DNA of 54,007 nucleotides from Accumulibacter sp. (GTDB taxonomy: Bacteria > Pseudomonadota > Gammaproteobacteria > Burkholderiales > Rhodocyclaceae): the NCBI RefSeq assembly GCF_023806625.1, contig NZ_JAMTDX010000114.1, positions 1-54,007 on the forward strand, in the 5' to 3' direction. This document shows, piece by piece, positions 1 through 9,290 of this stretch (position 1 is the first letter of the stretch; each line of letters opens with the position of its first letter). A program made the translations under genes and the position numbers. The notes below the pieces were generated by a model. It made no database searches and was not told where the DNA came from. It saw nothing but the letters and a program-made list of their open reading frames with translations.

Positions 1-53
1 CCCACCACCAGACCAAAAACCCACACCTATCGGTCGCCTACTTGTTAAAGAAC

Positions 54-130
54 TGGTTGCGGGGACAGGATTTGAACCTGTGACCTTCGGGTTATGAGCC
101 CGACGAGCTGCCAGACTGCTCCACCCCGCG
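54..130 (-). tRNA. Initiator tRNA-fMet (CAT anticodon)
   Basis: The minus strand reads as a 77-nt cloverleaf beginning CGCGGGGTGGAGCAG and ending CCCCGCAACCA, with the CCA encoded at 54-56. The anticodon CAT lies at 94-96 inside the loop CTCATAA, flanked by three G-C pairs (GGG/CCC), the hallmark of initiator tRNA. The first base C faces A, giving the unpaired 1-72 position typical of bacterial fMet tRNA. It starts translation on all mRNAs. The T-loop reads GGTTCAAATCC. I see no 5S rRNA directly upstream, so here it is a separate gene with its own promoter. Confidence 0.96.
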
Positions 131-232
131 GCAAGACAGGACCGGACGGCGACTTGCTGAACCGCCAGCCGAGGCCGGCGACGCTGACAGCCAGGCTGAC
201 ATCGACGCGGCTCCGTTCCTGCAAGAATTCGA

Positions 233-261
233 ATTGTAGCTGTCCGGGGCGAGCGCGTCAA
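233..261 (-). promoter_or_regulatory. Sigma-70 promoter for tRNA-fMet
   Basis: On the minus strand TTGACG (256-261) and TACAAT (233-238) are separated by exactly 17 nt. Each differs from consensus at one position. Transcription should begin near 226, leaving a leader of about 95 nt before the mature tRNA 5' end at 130, which RNase P would remove. Confidence 0.72.
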
Positions 262-957
262 CGCCCCCCAAGCGCCTGGATATCGGGAGGCTGTTCGCGT
301 CCTGCGTTGCGCCGGACTCGAGTGAGATCCGGAGTGCTCGGCAGTGGGCGTTGGCCAGCGTTGAGGCGGTGCCAGCTCGCGCGAGCGTCGTCAGGCTTGG
401 CCGCGAGAGCCAGCCTCGACGATGCCCGGCATGGCCCGCCGGCACGGATCGTGGAACGGTTCGAGCCGCTCGTCTGTTACGACGCTCCGCTGGAGACCTT
501 TCGTGCAACTGCCAATGCCCCGCCAAACCATCTCGGGGAAGAACACGTCGGCGCGCGTCCCTGTGGAGTCCTCGAGAGCCTGCGCGATCGTCTGAAGGAT
601 GGTCAACCCGTGCCGCCAACCCCGTGAAGATCAGGCATTTGTCTTGCTGATTACCCAGCGAGTCGAGCACGGACGCAGGCGCTGCGCGGTCGTTTGGCCA
701 CGCCCGATGGAGACCACTCGATCGGTGGGCGAAGCCACTTCAGCGGCCTGGTGCCGCGTTCCGGGAAACCTGGACCCTCTCGACTGCAGCGTGCCGGATT
801 CATCGTCGCCGAGCCGCAGCTTGCCGCGCCTGTTCGTCCCCGTCTGCACACCGATGGCTTGCCCGAAGTTTGGGGCCCCGATCCCCGAACAGCCACGGGC
901 ACCCTCAGCGCCGAGGCACGGCCCGGTTGAACTTCGAGGTCGACCGCTCAGTGGCCC
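262..957. other. About 700 bases without a recognisable gene; possible gene relic
   Basis: No frame here gives a protein I recognise. The only stretch with natural-looking composition is minus-strand 391-606, a TTG-initiated frame of 71 codons containing the segments ILQTIAQALEDSTG and ADVFFPEMVWRGIG. The frame closes upstream at a TGA near 631-633 and continuity beyond needs frame changes. This suggests the decayed remnant of a gene, perhaps from a mobile element, but I cannot name the family. No promoter or terminator beyond the tRNA promoter is clear. Confidence 0.3.
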
Positions 958-1095
958 CTAGAGGAAGATGACTGCCGGGAAGACCGCTGCAGCGAGCAAG
1001 TAGATCAGCCACTCGAGATTGTATCTCTCTAGAAAACCGGTGAAGTGCATCACCAGAATCGTGATCGCCAGTACGTAGAACAGCGCAAATAACAT
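958..1095 (-). CDS. Small hydrophobic membrane protein, 45 aa, unknown function
   Basis: A 45-codon frame starts with ATG at 1093-1095 and ends TAG at 958-960. A purine-rich GAGAGAGGG stretch lies about 7 nt before the start. The protein has two hydrophobic stretches, residues 1-18 (MLFALFYVLAITILVMHF) and about 29-45, joined by a polar turn containing FLERYNLEW, so it probably forms a two-helix hairpin in the inner membrane. A perfect -10 TATAAT lies at 1162-1167 on the same strand, with no good -35. A 6-bp inverted repeat (CTACTG/CAGTAG, 1156-1161 and 1177-1182) flanks this -10. I do not recognise the protein. The composition, ribosome site and promoter element argue for a real small gene. 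Confidence 0.5.
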   Translation of the reverse strand: MLFALFYVLAITILVMHFTGFLERYNLEWLIYLLAAAVFPAVIFL

Positions 1096-1288
1096 CCAGA
1101 CACCCTCTCTCCACCTGCCTCGGTCACGACCGATGCGTCTTCGGCGCGCATTGTGCTACTGATTATACGACTTCTCCAGTAGTCGCCGCCGGCTTCGTCG
1201 GAATGTCCAGGCCAGCGAATCAGCCGCCGGCGCTTGCGTCAGGCGGCCGACCCGATGACGCCGGCGCGGACGATCGGGAAGACGGTGA

Positions 1289-2149
1289 TCAGCCGGCGCC
1301 GAAGCGCATCGACAGATCGAGCGCGCGGACGTCCTTGGTCAGACCACCCACCGAGATGCGGTCGACGCCGGTTTCGGCAATCGCCCGTACGGTGTCGAGA
1401 CTGACGTTCCCCGAGGCCTCGAGGATCGCCCGCCCGGCATTGAGGGCGACCGCCTCGCGCAACTCGGCGAGGCTCATGTTGTCGAGCAGGACCATTTGAG
1501 CCCCCGCGCCGAGCGCCTGCTGCAGCTCGGCGAGGTTCTCGACCTCGATCTGCACGAACTCGCAGCGGTCTTCGGCGGCCTCGGCGACCCGCCTGGCTTC
1601 GGCGAGCGCGCCGGGGATTCCACCGGCAGCGAGAATGTGGTTCTCCTTGATCAGGATGCCGTCGTAGAGACCGAGGCGGTGGTTGCTGCCACCGCCGCAA
1701 CGCACGGCGTACTTCTGGGCGAGGCGCAGACCCGGGATCGTCTTCCTGGTGTCGACGACGCTGGCGCGCGTTCCGGCGACCCGTTCGGCGTACTGCGCCG
1801 CTTTCGTGGCGACGCCGGAAAGCAGTTGCAGGAAATTGAGCGCCGTGCGTTCGCCGGTCAGCAGTCCGCGTGCCGGGCCTTCGATCTCGCAGAGCAGTTG
1901 ATCCGCGGCCACACGCTGCCCATCCAGAGCTTTCCAGACGACGGCGATCGTCGGGTCGATTCGCGCGAAGCAACGCTCGAACCAGGCGCAACCGCAGAGA
2001 ATCGCCTCCTCGCGGGCGATCACCCTCGCCCGACCGACCTGGTCGGCTGGGACGAGCTGCGCGGTCAGGTCGCCGCTGCCGATGTCTTCGGCGAGCGCAC
2101 TGGCGACGTTGCGCTCGATCTCGGCCTGGAGCATCGCTGCAAAGCTCAT
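1289..2149 (-). CDS. nadC: Nicotinate-nucleotide diphosphorylase (carboxylating), quinolinate phosphoribosyltransferase
   Basis: This enzyme converts quinolinate and PRPP to nicotinate mononucleotide, CO2 and PPi in cytosolic de novo NAD synthesis. The 286 residues match the usual family length. Visible signatures are the N-terminal [14 protein letters not shown], the [17 protein letters not shown] segment with substrate-binding Arg/Lys residues, [20 protein letters not shown] in the barrel, and the C-terminal phosphate-binding ISVGGLTKD. The start is the first Met after the upstream stop and fits the family N-terminus MSFAAMLQ. It is monocistronic here, divergent from the glutamate synthase-like gene 54 bp away, so both promoters share that short spacer. 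nadA and nadB are not in the window. Confidence 0.95.
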   Translation of the reverse strand: MSFAAMLQAEIERNVASALAEDIGSGDLTAQLVPADQVGRARVIAREEAILCGCAWFERCFARIDPTIAVVWKALDGQRVAADQLLCEIEGPARGLLTGERTALNFLQLLSGVATKAAQYAERVAGTRASVVDTRKTIPGLRLAQKYAVRCGGGSNHRLGLYDGILIKENHILAAGGIPGALAEARRVAEAAEDRCEFVQIEVENLAELQQALGAGAQMVLLDNMSLAELREAVALNAGRAILEASGNVSLDTVRAIAETGVDRISVGGLTKDVRALDLSMRFGAG

Positions 2150-2203
2150 GGCAATTCCCGTACACTAGCAACCAATTCATTCTAGCACTACCGGAAGCCA
2201 GCC

Positions 2204-3679
2204 ATGCCCGACCTCCTCCTGACTACCCTCGGCGTCCTCGTCGCTGCGGCGTTCATCGGCTCCCTGATCTATCTCTACGTCCAGGACGTCACCCAGGAGA
2301 AGCACGCAGTCCTGCGCAACTTCCCGCTGGTCGGTCACCTGCGCTATTGGTTCGAGCGCCTCGGCGAGTACTTCCGGCAGTATTTCTTCCTCGGTGACCG
2401 CGACGAAATGCCCTTCGACCGGGCGACGCGCAGCTGGGTCTACCGGATGGCCAAGAACGAAGGCGGGATCATCGGCTTCGGCTCGACCTACCGCATCCAC
2501 GAAACAGGTGCACTGGTCTTCGCCAATGCGCCGTTTCCGGTGCTCGATGAGGAGCAGCAGGTGACCCCGCCGGTGGTCATCGGCGAAGGCTTCTGTCGGA
2601 CCCCGTTCGTCGGCCGCTCGCTGGTCAATGTCAGCGCGATGAGCTTCGGGGCGATTTCGCGCCCGGCCGTGCGCGCGTTGTCGAAGGGCGCGGCGGCTGC
2701 CGGCTGCTGGATGGATACCGGCGAAGGCGGTCTCTCGCCCTACCATCTCGAGGGTGCCTGCGACATCATCTTCCAGATTGGCACCGCCAAGTACGGCGTG
2801 CGCGACGCCAATGGGCTCCTCTCGGACGAGCGCCTGCGTGAGCTCGCCGCGCACGAGACGGTCCGTGCCTTCGAGATCAAGCTTTCCCAGGGAGCCAAAC
2901 CCGGCAAGGGCGGTGTGCTGCTCGGCAACAAGGTCACTGCAGAAATCGCCGCGATCCGCGGAATAGCCCAGGGGCAGGATTCGCTGAGCCCGAACCGCCA
3001 CCGTGACATCGCCGACGCCGACCAACTGCTCGACCGAGTCGCGCACATCCGCGAGATCACCGGCAAGCCGGTCGGCGTGAAGACGGCGATCGGCGGCGAG
3101 CGCTTCATGGAGGAGCTGACCGCCGCGATCCGCCGCCGCGGCATCGCCGCCGCGCCGGACTTCCTGACTATCGACGGCGGCGAGGGCGGGAGCGGCGCGG
3201 CGCCTCAGGCGCTCGCCGACCACATGGCGCTGTCGATCGACGAGGCGCTGCCGCTGGTCGCCGACGCGCTGATCGCCAGCGGGCTCAGGGAGCGGGTCAG
3301 GCTGATCGCCTCGGGCAAACTGGTCACCCCGGCGCGAGTCGCCTGGGCCCTGGCCGCGGGCGCAGACTTCGTGAATACGGCGCGCGGCTTCATGTTTTCG
3401 CTCGGCTGTATTCAGGCACTGCGCTGCCATGCGAACACCTGTCCGACCGGCATTACGACGCACGACCCGCGCCTGCAGCGCGGCCTGGTCGTCGAGGACA
3501 AGGCCGGACGAGTCGCGGCGTATTGCCGGAACATGAATCGCGAGGTCGAGATGATCGCCCATTCGTGTGGGCTACACCACGCGCGCGAGCTTCGCCGCGA
3601 ACACGTGCGCATCGTCCAGCCGTCGGGGCAGAGCATCGCGCTGAACGTGCTCCACCCCTACCCCGCGGCAGGCGCCTGA
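2204..3679 (+). CDS. FMN-binding glutamate synthase family protein
   Basis: The 491-residue protein carries the FMN-binding barrel of glutamate synthase large subunits without the glutaminase and C-terminal beta-helix domains. An N-terminal hydrophobic stretch (about residues 3-25) probably anchors it to the membrane. Signatures include NVSAMSFGAISRPAVRAL, GEGGLSPYH, the conserved KLSQGAKPGKGG, ITGKPVGVK, TIDGGEGGSGAAP, and a cluster near the end with CHANTCPTGITTHDP that resembles the 3Fe-4S cysteine region. It may act as a flavin oxidoreductase; the physiological reaction of these stand-alone proteins is not established. It converges with lpxH, and the stop codons are 17 bp apart. Confidence 0.85.
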   Translation: MPDLLLTTLGVLVAAAFIGSLIYLYVQDVTQEKHAVLRNFPLVGHLRYWFERLGEYFRQYFFLGDRDEMPFDRATRSWVYRMAKNEGGIIGFGSTYRIHETGALVFANAPFPVLDEEQQVTPPVVIGEGFCRTPFVGRSLVNVSAMSFGAISRPAVRALSKGAAAAGCWMDTGEGGLSPYHLEGACDIIFQIGTAKYGVRDANGLLSDERLRELAAHETVRAFEIKLSQGAKPGKGGVLLGNKVTAEIAAIRGIAQGQDSLSPNRHRDIADADQLLDRVAHIREITGKPVGVKTAIGGERFMEELTAAIRRRGIAAAPDFLTIDGGEGGSGAAPQALADHMALSIDEALPLVADALIASGLRERVRLIASGKLVTPARVAWALAAGADFVNTARGFMFSLGCIQALRCHANTCPTGITTHDPRLQRGLVVEDKAGRVAAYCRNMNREVEMIAHSCGLHHARELRREHVRIVQPSGQSIALNVLHPYPAAGA

Positions 3680-3701
3680 CCCCGCCCGGGCCGCCGTCAG
3701 G
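3675..3701. terminator. Possible bidirectional hairpin between convergent genes
   Basis: CCTGAC (3675-3680) and GTCAGG (3696-3701) form a 6-bp stem with a GC-rich loop, overlapping both stop codons. There is no T-run on either side, so this is a weak prediction. Confidence 0.2.
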
Positions 3702-4443
3702 TCGCCGGCTGCGGGACGAGCGACTCGCGGAGGAGTTGCTCGCCGTCCCAGCAAAGGCACTCGCCGCGCGTGTGGCTCCAATCGGCGAGCACCCAGCGCT
3801 CGACGGCGATGCCGTCGACGATGTGCTCGTGCATCGCCGGGCGATGCGTGTGACCGTGGATCAGCGTCGCGTAACCGTTGGCGCGGAGGAAGTCCTCGGT
3901 CGCACCGAGATTGACGTCCATCAGATAGCCGGCCTTCCCACGCTTGGCCACTTCGCTCTGCTCGCGCACGGCCATCGCGATCGCCCGCCGTTCGGCCAGG
4001 GGTCTGGCCAGGAAAGCCTTCTGCCACGCCTCCTGGCGGACCATCGCCCGGAAGGTCTGGTAATCGGTGTCATCGATGCACAGCGCATCGCCGTGCGAGA
4101 GGACGAACTGCCAGGTGGGCAGCGAGAGGACGAACGGGTCAGGCAACAGTCGGACGCCGCTACGCGCCGCAAAACCTTCACCAAGCAGAAAATCGCGGTT
4201 GCCGTGGAGGAGCGACACCTCGACGCCGCTGCCGACGACTTCGCGCAGCGCGCCGACGACCGTCGCGGCCAACAAATCCTCGCCGTCTTCGAGACAGTCG
4301 TCACCGGGCCACGCTTCGAAGAGATCGCCGAGGATGAACAGCCGCTCGGCGGCTCGTGCCCGTCCGGCGAGGAAGTCGACGAACAGGTGGGTGACCGCTG
4401 GCGTCGCTGGCGACAGGTGCAGGTCGGATACGAAGAGGATCAA
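3697..4443 (-). CDS. lpxH: UDP-2,3-diacylglucosamine diphosphatase
   Basis: LpxH removes UMP from UDP-2,3-diacylglucosamine to give lipid X, the fourth step of lipid A synthesis, at the cytoplasmic face of the inner membrane. The 248-residue protein shows the calcineurin-like metallophosphoesterase motifs in order: FVSDLHL near the N-terminus (residues 4-10), GDLFEAWPGDD, HGNRDFLLG, LSHGD, and IHGHTHRP near residue 197. It follows ppiB by 30 bp on the same strand, so ppiA-ppiB-lpxH is probably one operon. That order is common in betaproteobacteria. Confidence 0.93.
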   Translation of the reverse strand: MILFVSDLHLSPATPAVTHLFVDFLAGRARAAERLFILGDLFEAWPGDDCLEDGEDLLAATVVGALREVVGSGVEVSLLHGNRDFLLGEGFAARSGVRLLPDPFVLSLPTWQFVLSHGDALCIDDTDYQTFRAMVRQEAWQKAFLARPLAERRAIAMAVREQSEVAKRGKAGYLMDVNLGATEDFLRANGYATLIHGHTHRPAMHEHIVDGIAVERWVLADWSHTRGECLCWDGEQLLRESLVPQPAT

Positions 4444-4473
4444 AGGTCGCCCGGGCAGCCCGATCGACGGGCT

Positions 4474-4965
4474 TCAGCAGACTTCGGCACGAGTGATCAG
4501 CACATCCTCGACCGGGACGTCGCCATGGAACCCCGCGGTCCTGGTTCTGACCGACTTGATCCGGTCAACAACCTCGGTCCCTTCGACGACCTTGCCGAAG
4601 ACGCAATAGCCCCAGCCCTGCGCGTTGGCCGCCCGGTAGTTGAGGAAGTCGTTGTTCACGACGTTGATGAAGAACTGTGCGGTCGCCGAATGCGGGTCAG
4701 CTGTCCGCGCCATGGCGATCGTATAGGCGTCGTTCTTCAGGCCGTTGTCGGCCTCATTGTGGATCGGCTGACCGCACGGTTTCTGTTTCATGCCCGGCTC
4801 GAAGCCGCCGCCCTGGACCATGAATCCGGGAATCACGCGGTGGAAGATCGTGTTGTCGTAGTGCCCGGCCTCGACGTAATCGAGGAAGTTGCGAACGGTC
4901 AGCGGCGCCCTGGCGGCGTCGAGTTCGATGCCGATGACGCCGAAGGTGGTGTGCAGCCTGATCAT
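4474..4965 (-). CDS. ppiB: Cytoplasmic peptidyl-prolyl cis-trans isomerase, cyclophilin type
   Basis: The 163-residue cyclophilin has no signal peptide and should act in the cytosol, isomerising prolyl peptide bonds. Diagnostic segments are [18 protein letters not shown] with the catalytic Arg, [17 protein letters not shown] and [10 protein letters not shown]. Its ATG overlaps the ppiA stop by 4 nt (ATGA), implying translational coupling. The two cyclophilins are close paralogues, so an ancient tandem duplication that split into periplasmic and cytosolic forms is likely. Confidence 0.93.
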   Translation of the reverse strand: MIRLHTTFGVIGIELDAARAPLTVRNFLDYVEAGHYDNTIFHRVIPGFMVQGGGFEPGMKQKPCGQPIHNEADNGLKNDAYTIAMARTADPHSATAQFFINVVNNDFLNYRAANAQGWGYCVFGKVVEGTEVVDRIKSVRTRTAGFHGDVPVEDVLITRAEVC

Positions 4966-5531
4966 GGTTTGCCTTTCTCGGGGAGAATTCTTGCCGACTG
5001 GATGACCACGGCTTCGACCGGAACGTTTTCGAGCATCGCGCGGCTGCCGGTACTCACCCTGGCGATCCGGTCGACGACGTCCATTCCTTCGCTGACCTTG
5101 CCGAACACTGCGTAGCCCCAGCCATCGGGCGACGGGTAATCGAGCGACGCGTTGTCGCGGTGGTTGATGAAGAACTGCGAACTCGCCGAATTCGGATCGG
5201 CGGTGCGCGCCATGGCCACCGTACCCCGCTGGTTCTTGAGGCCGTTCCTGGCCTCGTTCTCGACGCGCCGCGTGGTCGACTTCTGCTGCAGGTCGACGGT
5301 GAAGCCGCCGCCCTGGATCATGAAACCCGGGATCACGCGATGGAAGACCGTACCGCTGTAAAATCCTTCATTGACGTACTGGACGAAGTTCTGGACGGTC
5401 TTCGGGGCCTTCTGCGAATCGAGTTCGATGACGATCCGCCCCATACTCGTCTGCAGTTCGACGCTCGGCGCGGCGATGCCGGCAAGCGGAAGCAACACGC
5501 CGGCGGTGAGGACGAATTCCTTCCAGTCCAT
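4962..5531 (-). CDS. ppiA: Periplasmic peptidyl-prolyl cis-trans isomerase, cyclophilin type
   Basis: This 189-residue cyclophilin begins with a signal peptide ([20 protein letters not shown], cleavage probably after AAP or IAA), so it works on proteins in the periplasm. The core has [35 protein letters not shown] and [17 protein letters not shown] lies 7 nt before the ATG. It is first in the ppiA-ppiB-lpxH operon. The C-terminus ILPEKGKP is typical of the family. Confidence 0.92.
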   Translation of the reverse strand: MDWKEFVLTAGVLLPLAGIAAPSVELQTSMGRIVIELDSQKAPKTVQNFVQYVNEGFYSGTVFHRVIPGFMIQGGGFTVDLQQKSTTRRVENEARNGLKNQRGTVAMARTADPNSASSQFFINHRDNASLDYPSPDGWGYAVFGKVSEGMDVVDRIARVSTGSRAMLENVPVEAVVIQSARILPEKGKP

Positions 5532-5616
5532 CAGACCACTCCTCCATGAAACAACGGCCGCTGCACAGGCCGATAACGCTTCCCCAGGGCCGCCAGGGCC
5601 CGCCGCTGCCGCACGG

Positions 5617-6603
5617 TCAACCGATCCGCTCCTGCTCGATCAGCCAGCGACCCCTCGACTTCCCGAAAACCAGCGTCTTGATCACCGACGACTTGAGCGC
5701 GGGTGACGAGAAATTCTGCCTGAAGCGGACCGTCGCCTTGTCACCGGAGAACGATACCCGAACCTCCTCGACTTCGACCGAGATCTTGCCCGGCTTGTGC
5801 ATCGGACGCGTCCGCTCCGTCTCCCACGCCTTGCGCGAAAGCCCGCGCGGCGGCCGGAAGTCGGCCGAATAGTACGCGAAGTAGGCCCGCGTGTCCTTGC
5901 GCGACCAGGCGTTGGCCCAGCCCTCGAGCGCCTTGAGAACGGCGGACTCATCCGCCGGTGAAGCAGGGGCCGCCGCAGCGTCGACCTCCGGCCCGCGCGC
6001 CGTGGAAGCCGCCGCCTGCGGACCGCCGGCCAGGCCCGTCTCGCCAGCCGTACGCAGCCCGCCGCCCGCGGCAGCACTGCCGATTTCGCGGAGTCTGGCG
6101 AGTTTCGTCTGGGTCTGCCTGCGCGCCGGGTCGATCTGGATGGCCTTGTCGTAGGCCTGGCCGGCGAGCCGCACATAGACGTCACCAAGGTTCTCGTGCG
6201 CCGTCGCGTAGCGCGGCTGGACGCGGATGGCCATCTCGAGCGCCGTGCGTGCCTTGTCGTACTGCCTCTGCTGCGCGTAGAGGACGGCCAGGTTGTTGTA
6301 CGGTTCTGGAAGTTCGGGATAATCCTCGATCAGTTTGCTGAACACCTCGATCGCCTCGGGCGAGCGGCCGAGTTCGATGAGTAGCAAAGCGCGCGCGAAC
6401 CTCGCCTGGGCATCATCGGGCTTGCCGGCGAGGAAGGTGTCGATCTTTTCGAGGGCAAGCGCCGGGTGGCCCTGTCGGCTCAGGCGCTGCGCATCGCTCA
6501 GATCGTCGGCCAGGAGCAGCGGCGACGAGCAGCCGAGAAAGAAGCCGGCAAACAGCGCAGCCGCGCGCCCCGGCCAGGGCGCCAGAGAGATCGAGCGCAT
6601 CAT
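5617..6603 (-). CDS. TPR-repeat protein with C-terminal NTF2-like (Cds6-type) domain
   Basis: I start the gene at the paired ATG codons at 6601-6603 and 6598-6600, because MMRSISLAPWPGRAAALFAGFF then reads as a signal sequence with a Cys in FLGCSS that could be a lipobox; a longer frame to 6669 lacks that logic. The mature protein is periplasmic. Residues about 30-160 hold tandem tetratricopeptide repeats (SRQGHPALALEKIDTFLAG, PYNNLAVLYAQQRQYDKA, ATAHENLGDVYVRLAG). A low-complexity Ala/Gly linker follows, then an NTF2/SnoaL-like domain with WANAWSRKDTRAYFAYYSADF, as seen at the end of L,D-transpeptidase-associated Cds6 proteins. A role in envelope assembly is inferred. It is divergent from cysS. 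Confidence 0.75.
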   Translation of the reverse strand: MMRSISLAPWPGRAAALFAGFFLGCSSPLLLADDLSDAQRLSRQGHPALALEKIDTFLAGKPDDAQARFARALLLIELGRSPEAIEVFSKLIEDYPELPEPYNNLAVLYAQQRQYDKARTALEMAIRVQPRYATAHENLGDVYVRLAGQAYDKAIQIDPARRQTQTKLARLREIGSAAAGGGLRTAGETGLAGGPQAAASTARGPEVDAAAAPASPADESAVLKALEGWANAWSRKDTRAYFAYYSADFRPPRGLSRKAWETERTRPMHKPGKISVEVEEVRVSFSGDKATVRFRQNFSSPALKSSVIKTLVFGKSRGRWLIEQERIG

Positions 6604-6611
6604 GATATACT
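6603..6611 (+). promoter_or_regulatory. Candidate extended -10 promoter for cysS
   Basis: TGATATACT is an extended -10 (TGnTATACT) on the plus strand, 112 bp before the cysS start, without a good -35. It overlaps the start codons of the divergent TPR gene. Confidence 0.35.
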
Positions 6612-6722
6612 CGGCCGAACGGCACTCAACGTCACGAAAGAGTGCGATTCTAGCAGGAAGGACCTGCACGCCGTGAAACTCCGCGGCACCCCTGTTGGAG
6701 CGGCTTCGCCGTTCGCCCGCCC

Positions 6723-8096
6723 ATGCTCAAGATCTACGACTCCCTGACCCGGGAGAAGCGACCCTTCATTCCGATCACTCCCGGCAGCGCGCGCATGTAC
6801 GTCTGCGGGATGACCGTCTACGACTACTGCCATCTCGGCCATGCGCGCGTGCTGGTCGTTTTCGACATCGTCCAGCGCTGGTTGCGAGCCAGCGGCCTGC
6901 AGGTCTGTTACGTCCGGAACATCACCGACATCGACGACAAGATCATCCGGCGTGCCCGGGAGAACGGCGAGAGCCTCAGCGCGCTGACCGGGCGCTTCAT
7001 CCGCTTCATGGACGAGGACGCCGCCGCACTTGGGGTCGAGAAGCCGGACCACGAACCCAGGGCAACCGAATACGTTCCGCAGATGCTCGAACTGATCGGA
7101 CGTCTGGAGCAGAATGGCCTCGCTTACCCAGCCGCCGGCGGCGACGTGAACTTCGCGGTGCGCAAGTTTGCTGGGTATGGGAAACTCTCGGGCAAGTCAC
7201 TCGACGACCTGCGCGCTGGCGAGCGCGTCGAGGTCGACGAAGCCAAGCACGATCCGCTCGACTTCGTGCTCTGGAAGCGGGCTCGTGAGGGGGAGCCGAG
7301 TTGGCCTTCACCGTGGGGCGACGGGCGCCCCGGCTGGCACATCGAGTGCTCGGCGATGAGTTCGCACCTGCTCGGCGCGCACTTCGACATCCACGGTGGG
7401 GGGCAGGACCTGCAGTTCCCGCACCACGAGAACGAGATCGCCCAGTCCGAAGGAGCGAACCGCGGCCCGTTCGTCAACTACTGGATGCACAACGGCTTCG
7501 TCCGCGTCGACGACGAGAAGATGTCCAAGTCTCTCGGCAACTTCTTCACGATCCGGGAGATTCTCAAGCGATACGACCCCGAAGTGCTGCGCTTCTTCAT
7601 CCTCCGCGCACATTACCGGAGCCCGCTCAACTACTCGGACGCCCATCTCGACGACTCGCGACAGGCGCTGAGCCGGCTCTACAACGCCTTGCGCAGCGTG
7701 CCGCCCGAAGAAGTCCGGCCGGACTGGGACGACCCGTATGCTGAGCGCTTCCGCCAGGCAATGGACGACGATTTCAATACCCCGGAAGCCGCCGCGGTCC
7801 TCTTCGACCTCGCCGGAGTGGTCAACCGCAGCCGTTCGGCAACGCTCGCTGGCCGGTTGCGCTGGCTCGCCGGTCTGCTCGGCCTACTCGCCCGGGATCC
7901 CCAGGATTTCTTCCAGGCCGCCTCGCCGGATGCCGGCGAATGGTCCGCCGAACGCATCGAGGCGCTGATCGACGAGCGGAGCGCAGCCAAACGGCGCAAG
8001 GACTACGGCGAAGCAGACCGGATTCGCGCCGCGCTGCTCGCCGCCGGGGTCGTCCTCGAAGACAGCGCCCGGGGCACGAGTTGGCGTCGCGCGTGA
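6723..8096 (+). CDS. cysS: Cysteinyl-tRNA synthetase
   Basis: CysS charges tRNA-Cys with cysteine in the cytosol. The 457-residue protein has the class I signatures: [15 protein letters not shown] (zinc-ligand Cys plus the HIGH-type HLGH) near residues 28-42, [22 protein letters not shown] with zinc ligands, and [12 protein letters not shown] near 269. The C-terminal anticodon-recognition part ([20 protein letters not shown]) is complete. The ATG at 6723 gives the standard start [15 protein letters not shown]. It stands alone, transcribed away from the TPR gene. Confidence 0.97.
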   Translation: MLKIYDSLTREKRPFIPITPGSARMYVCGMTVYDYCHLGHARVLVVFDIVQRWLRASGLQVCYVRNITDIDDKIIRRARENGESLSALTGRFIRFMDEDAAALGVEKPDHEPRATEYVPQMLELIGRLEQNGLAYPAAGGDVNFAVRKFAGYGKLSGKSLDDLRAGERVEVDEAKHDPLDFVLWKRAREGEPSWPSPWGDGRPGWHIECSAMSSHLLGAHFDIHGGGQDLQFPHHENEIAQSEGANRGPFVNYWMHNGFVRVDDEKMSKSLGNFFTIREILKRYDPEVLRFFILRAHYRSPLNYSDAHLDDSRQALSRLYNALRSVPPEEVRPDWDDPYAERFRQAMDDDFNTPEAAAVLFDLAGVVNRSRSATLAGRLRWLAGLLGLLARDPQDFFQAASPDAGEWSAERIEALIDERSAAKRRKDYGEADRIRAALLAAGVVLEDSARGTSWRRA

Positions 8097-8147
8097 AGCA
8101 CTCCCGGACGATTTGAACTCGGCGGCTTGGGCCGGGCCTCCCGCCGT

Positions 8148-9290
8148 TCAGCGCAGCACGCGTCCGCCGCTGCCGATCACCGTCAGGTCGACGAAGCGCG
8201 AGCCGAGGCGGTCGGTCGGCGAGAAGCTGATCCGGTAGCCGCCGAGGTCGTGGTTCTGCATCGCTTCGAGACTGCTCACCAGCTTCTCTCGCGTCGGCTC
8301 CTTGCCCGACTTGCGCAGGGCATCGACGAAGATCCTGGCCATCACGTACGCCTCGAGGCCGTAGTACGAGGCCCTGCCCTGTTTGCCGAGGAGTTTCTGG
8401 TAGTCGCGGACCAGCGGCGTGGTGTCGTTCCACGGGTAAGGCATCACTTGCGAGATGCCGATTCCGCGAGCCTCATCGCCGAGTTCCTGGACGAGCAGAT
8501 CGGCACCGACCGGCGAGAGGGTCATGAACTGCGGCTTCTGATTGGCCTTGCGCATCGCGCGCACGAAGGCCGCGGTCGGCTTGTACAGCGTCACCATGAT
8601 CACCGCCTGGGGATTGGCCGCGGCGATGGTCCGGACGGCCTGACTGACGTCGACCGAATTCCGTTCGACGGTGGCTACCGCCGAGGGAGCCTGGTTGTGT
8701 TTCCTGAGCGCGGCGACGACGCCATCGAGACCCGACTTGCCGAACCCATCGTTCTGATAGAGCACCGCGATGTTCCGGAAGCCCAGCGAGACGAGCTGAT
8801 TGACGATCGCTTCGGTCTCGTTTGCGTAGCTCGCCCGAACATTGAACATGTAGCGGTTGTTGGGGTTCTCCTTCGGCGACTGACGCAGACTGTCGGCGCC
8901 CGAGATCGTTCCGACCAGAGGCACCCTGGCCGGACCGAACACCTCGTTCATCGCCATCGTCGTCGGACTCGATCCATAGAAGGCGAGCAACGCGAAAACC
9001 TTTTCCTGCGCGATCAGCGCACGGGCGTTGGCCACCGTTCGCTCGGTCTCGTAACCGTCGTCGAGCGCGCGCAGTTCGAGACGCCTCCCGTGAATGCCGC
9101 CGGAGTCGTTGATCTGCCGGAAATAGCCGTTGATCACCGACTTCATGTCCAGACCATAGGCGCCGTTCGGACCCGAAAACGGTGCGCTCATCCCGATCAG
9201 CACGCTGTTGTCGGTAACGCCAACCTCTCCGGCGAGCACCATGGTCACCCAGCATAGGAAAGCAAGCAGACAGACCTTCGCACGCCTCAT
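8148..9290 (-). CDS. ABC transporter substrate-binding protein, branched-chain amino acid (LivK) type
   Basis: I choose the ATG at 9288-9290, preceded by GGGGGAG at a 5-nt spacing, which gives the signal peptide MRRAKVCLLAFLCWVTMVLA. The roughly 380-residue product is a periplasmic type I binding protein: VLIGMSAPFSGPNGAYGLDMK at the N-terminus, GGIHGRRLELRALDDGYE, and NIAVLYQNDGFGKSGLDG between lobes. Such proteins deliver branched-chain amino acids, amides, urea or aromatic compounds to an ABC permease. No permease or ATPase gene is adjacent, so it is an orphan and its ligand cannot be named. It converges with cysS, and its stop is 51 bp from the end of cysS. Confidence 0.85.
   Translation of the reverse strand: MRRAKVCLLAFLCWVTMVLAGEVGVTDNSVLIGMSAPFSGPNGAYGLDMKSVINGYFRQINDSGGIHGRRLELRALDDGYETERTVANARALIAQEKVFALLAFYGSSPTTMAMNEVFGPARVPLVGTISGADSLRQSPKENPNNRYMFNVRASYANETEAIVNQLVSLGFRNIAVLYQNDGFGKSGLDGVVAALRKHNQAPSAVATVERNSVDVSQAVRTIAAANPQAVIMVTLYKPTAAFVRAMRKANQKPQFMTLSPVGADLLVQELGDEARGIGISQVMPYPWNDTTPLVRDYQKLLGKQGRASYYGLEAYVMARIFVDALRKSGKEPTREKLVSSLEAMQNHDLGGYRISFSPTDRLGSRFVDLTVIGSGGRVLR

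Noticed and set aside
130-232. Possible 5S rRNA or second tRNA upstream of tRNA-fMet
   Set aside because: No 5S or cloverleaf features appear; the sequence between promoter and tRNA is a plain leader.
2177-3562. Open frame of 461 codons antisense to the glutamate synthase-like gene
   Set aside because: The plus-strand gene has strong family motifs; the antisense translation is a compositional artefact.
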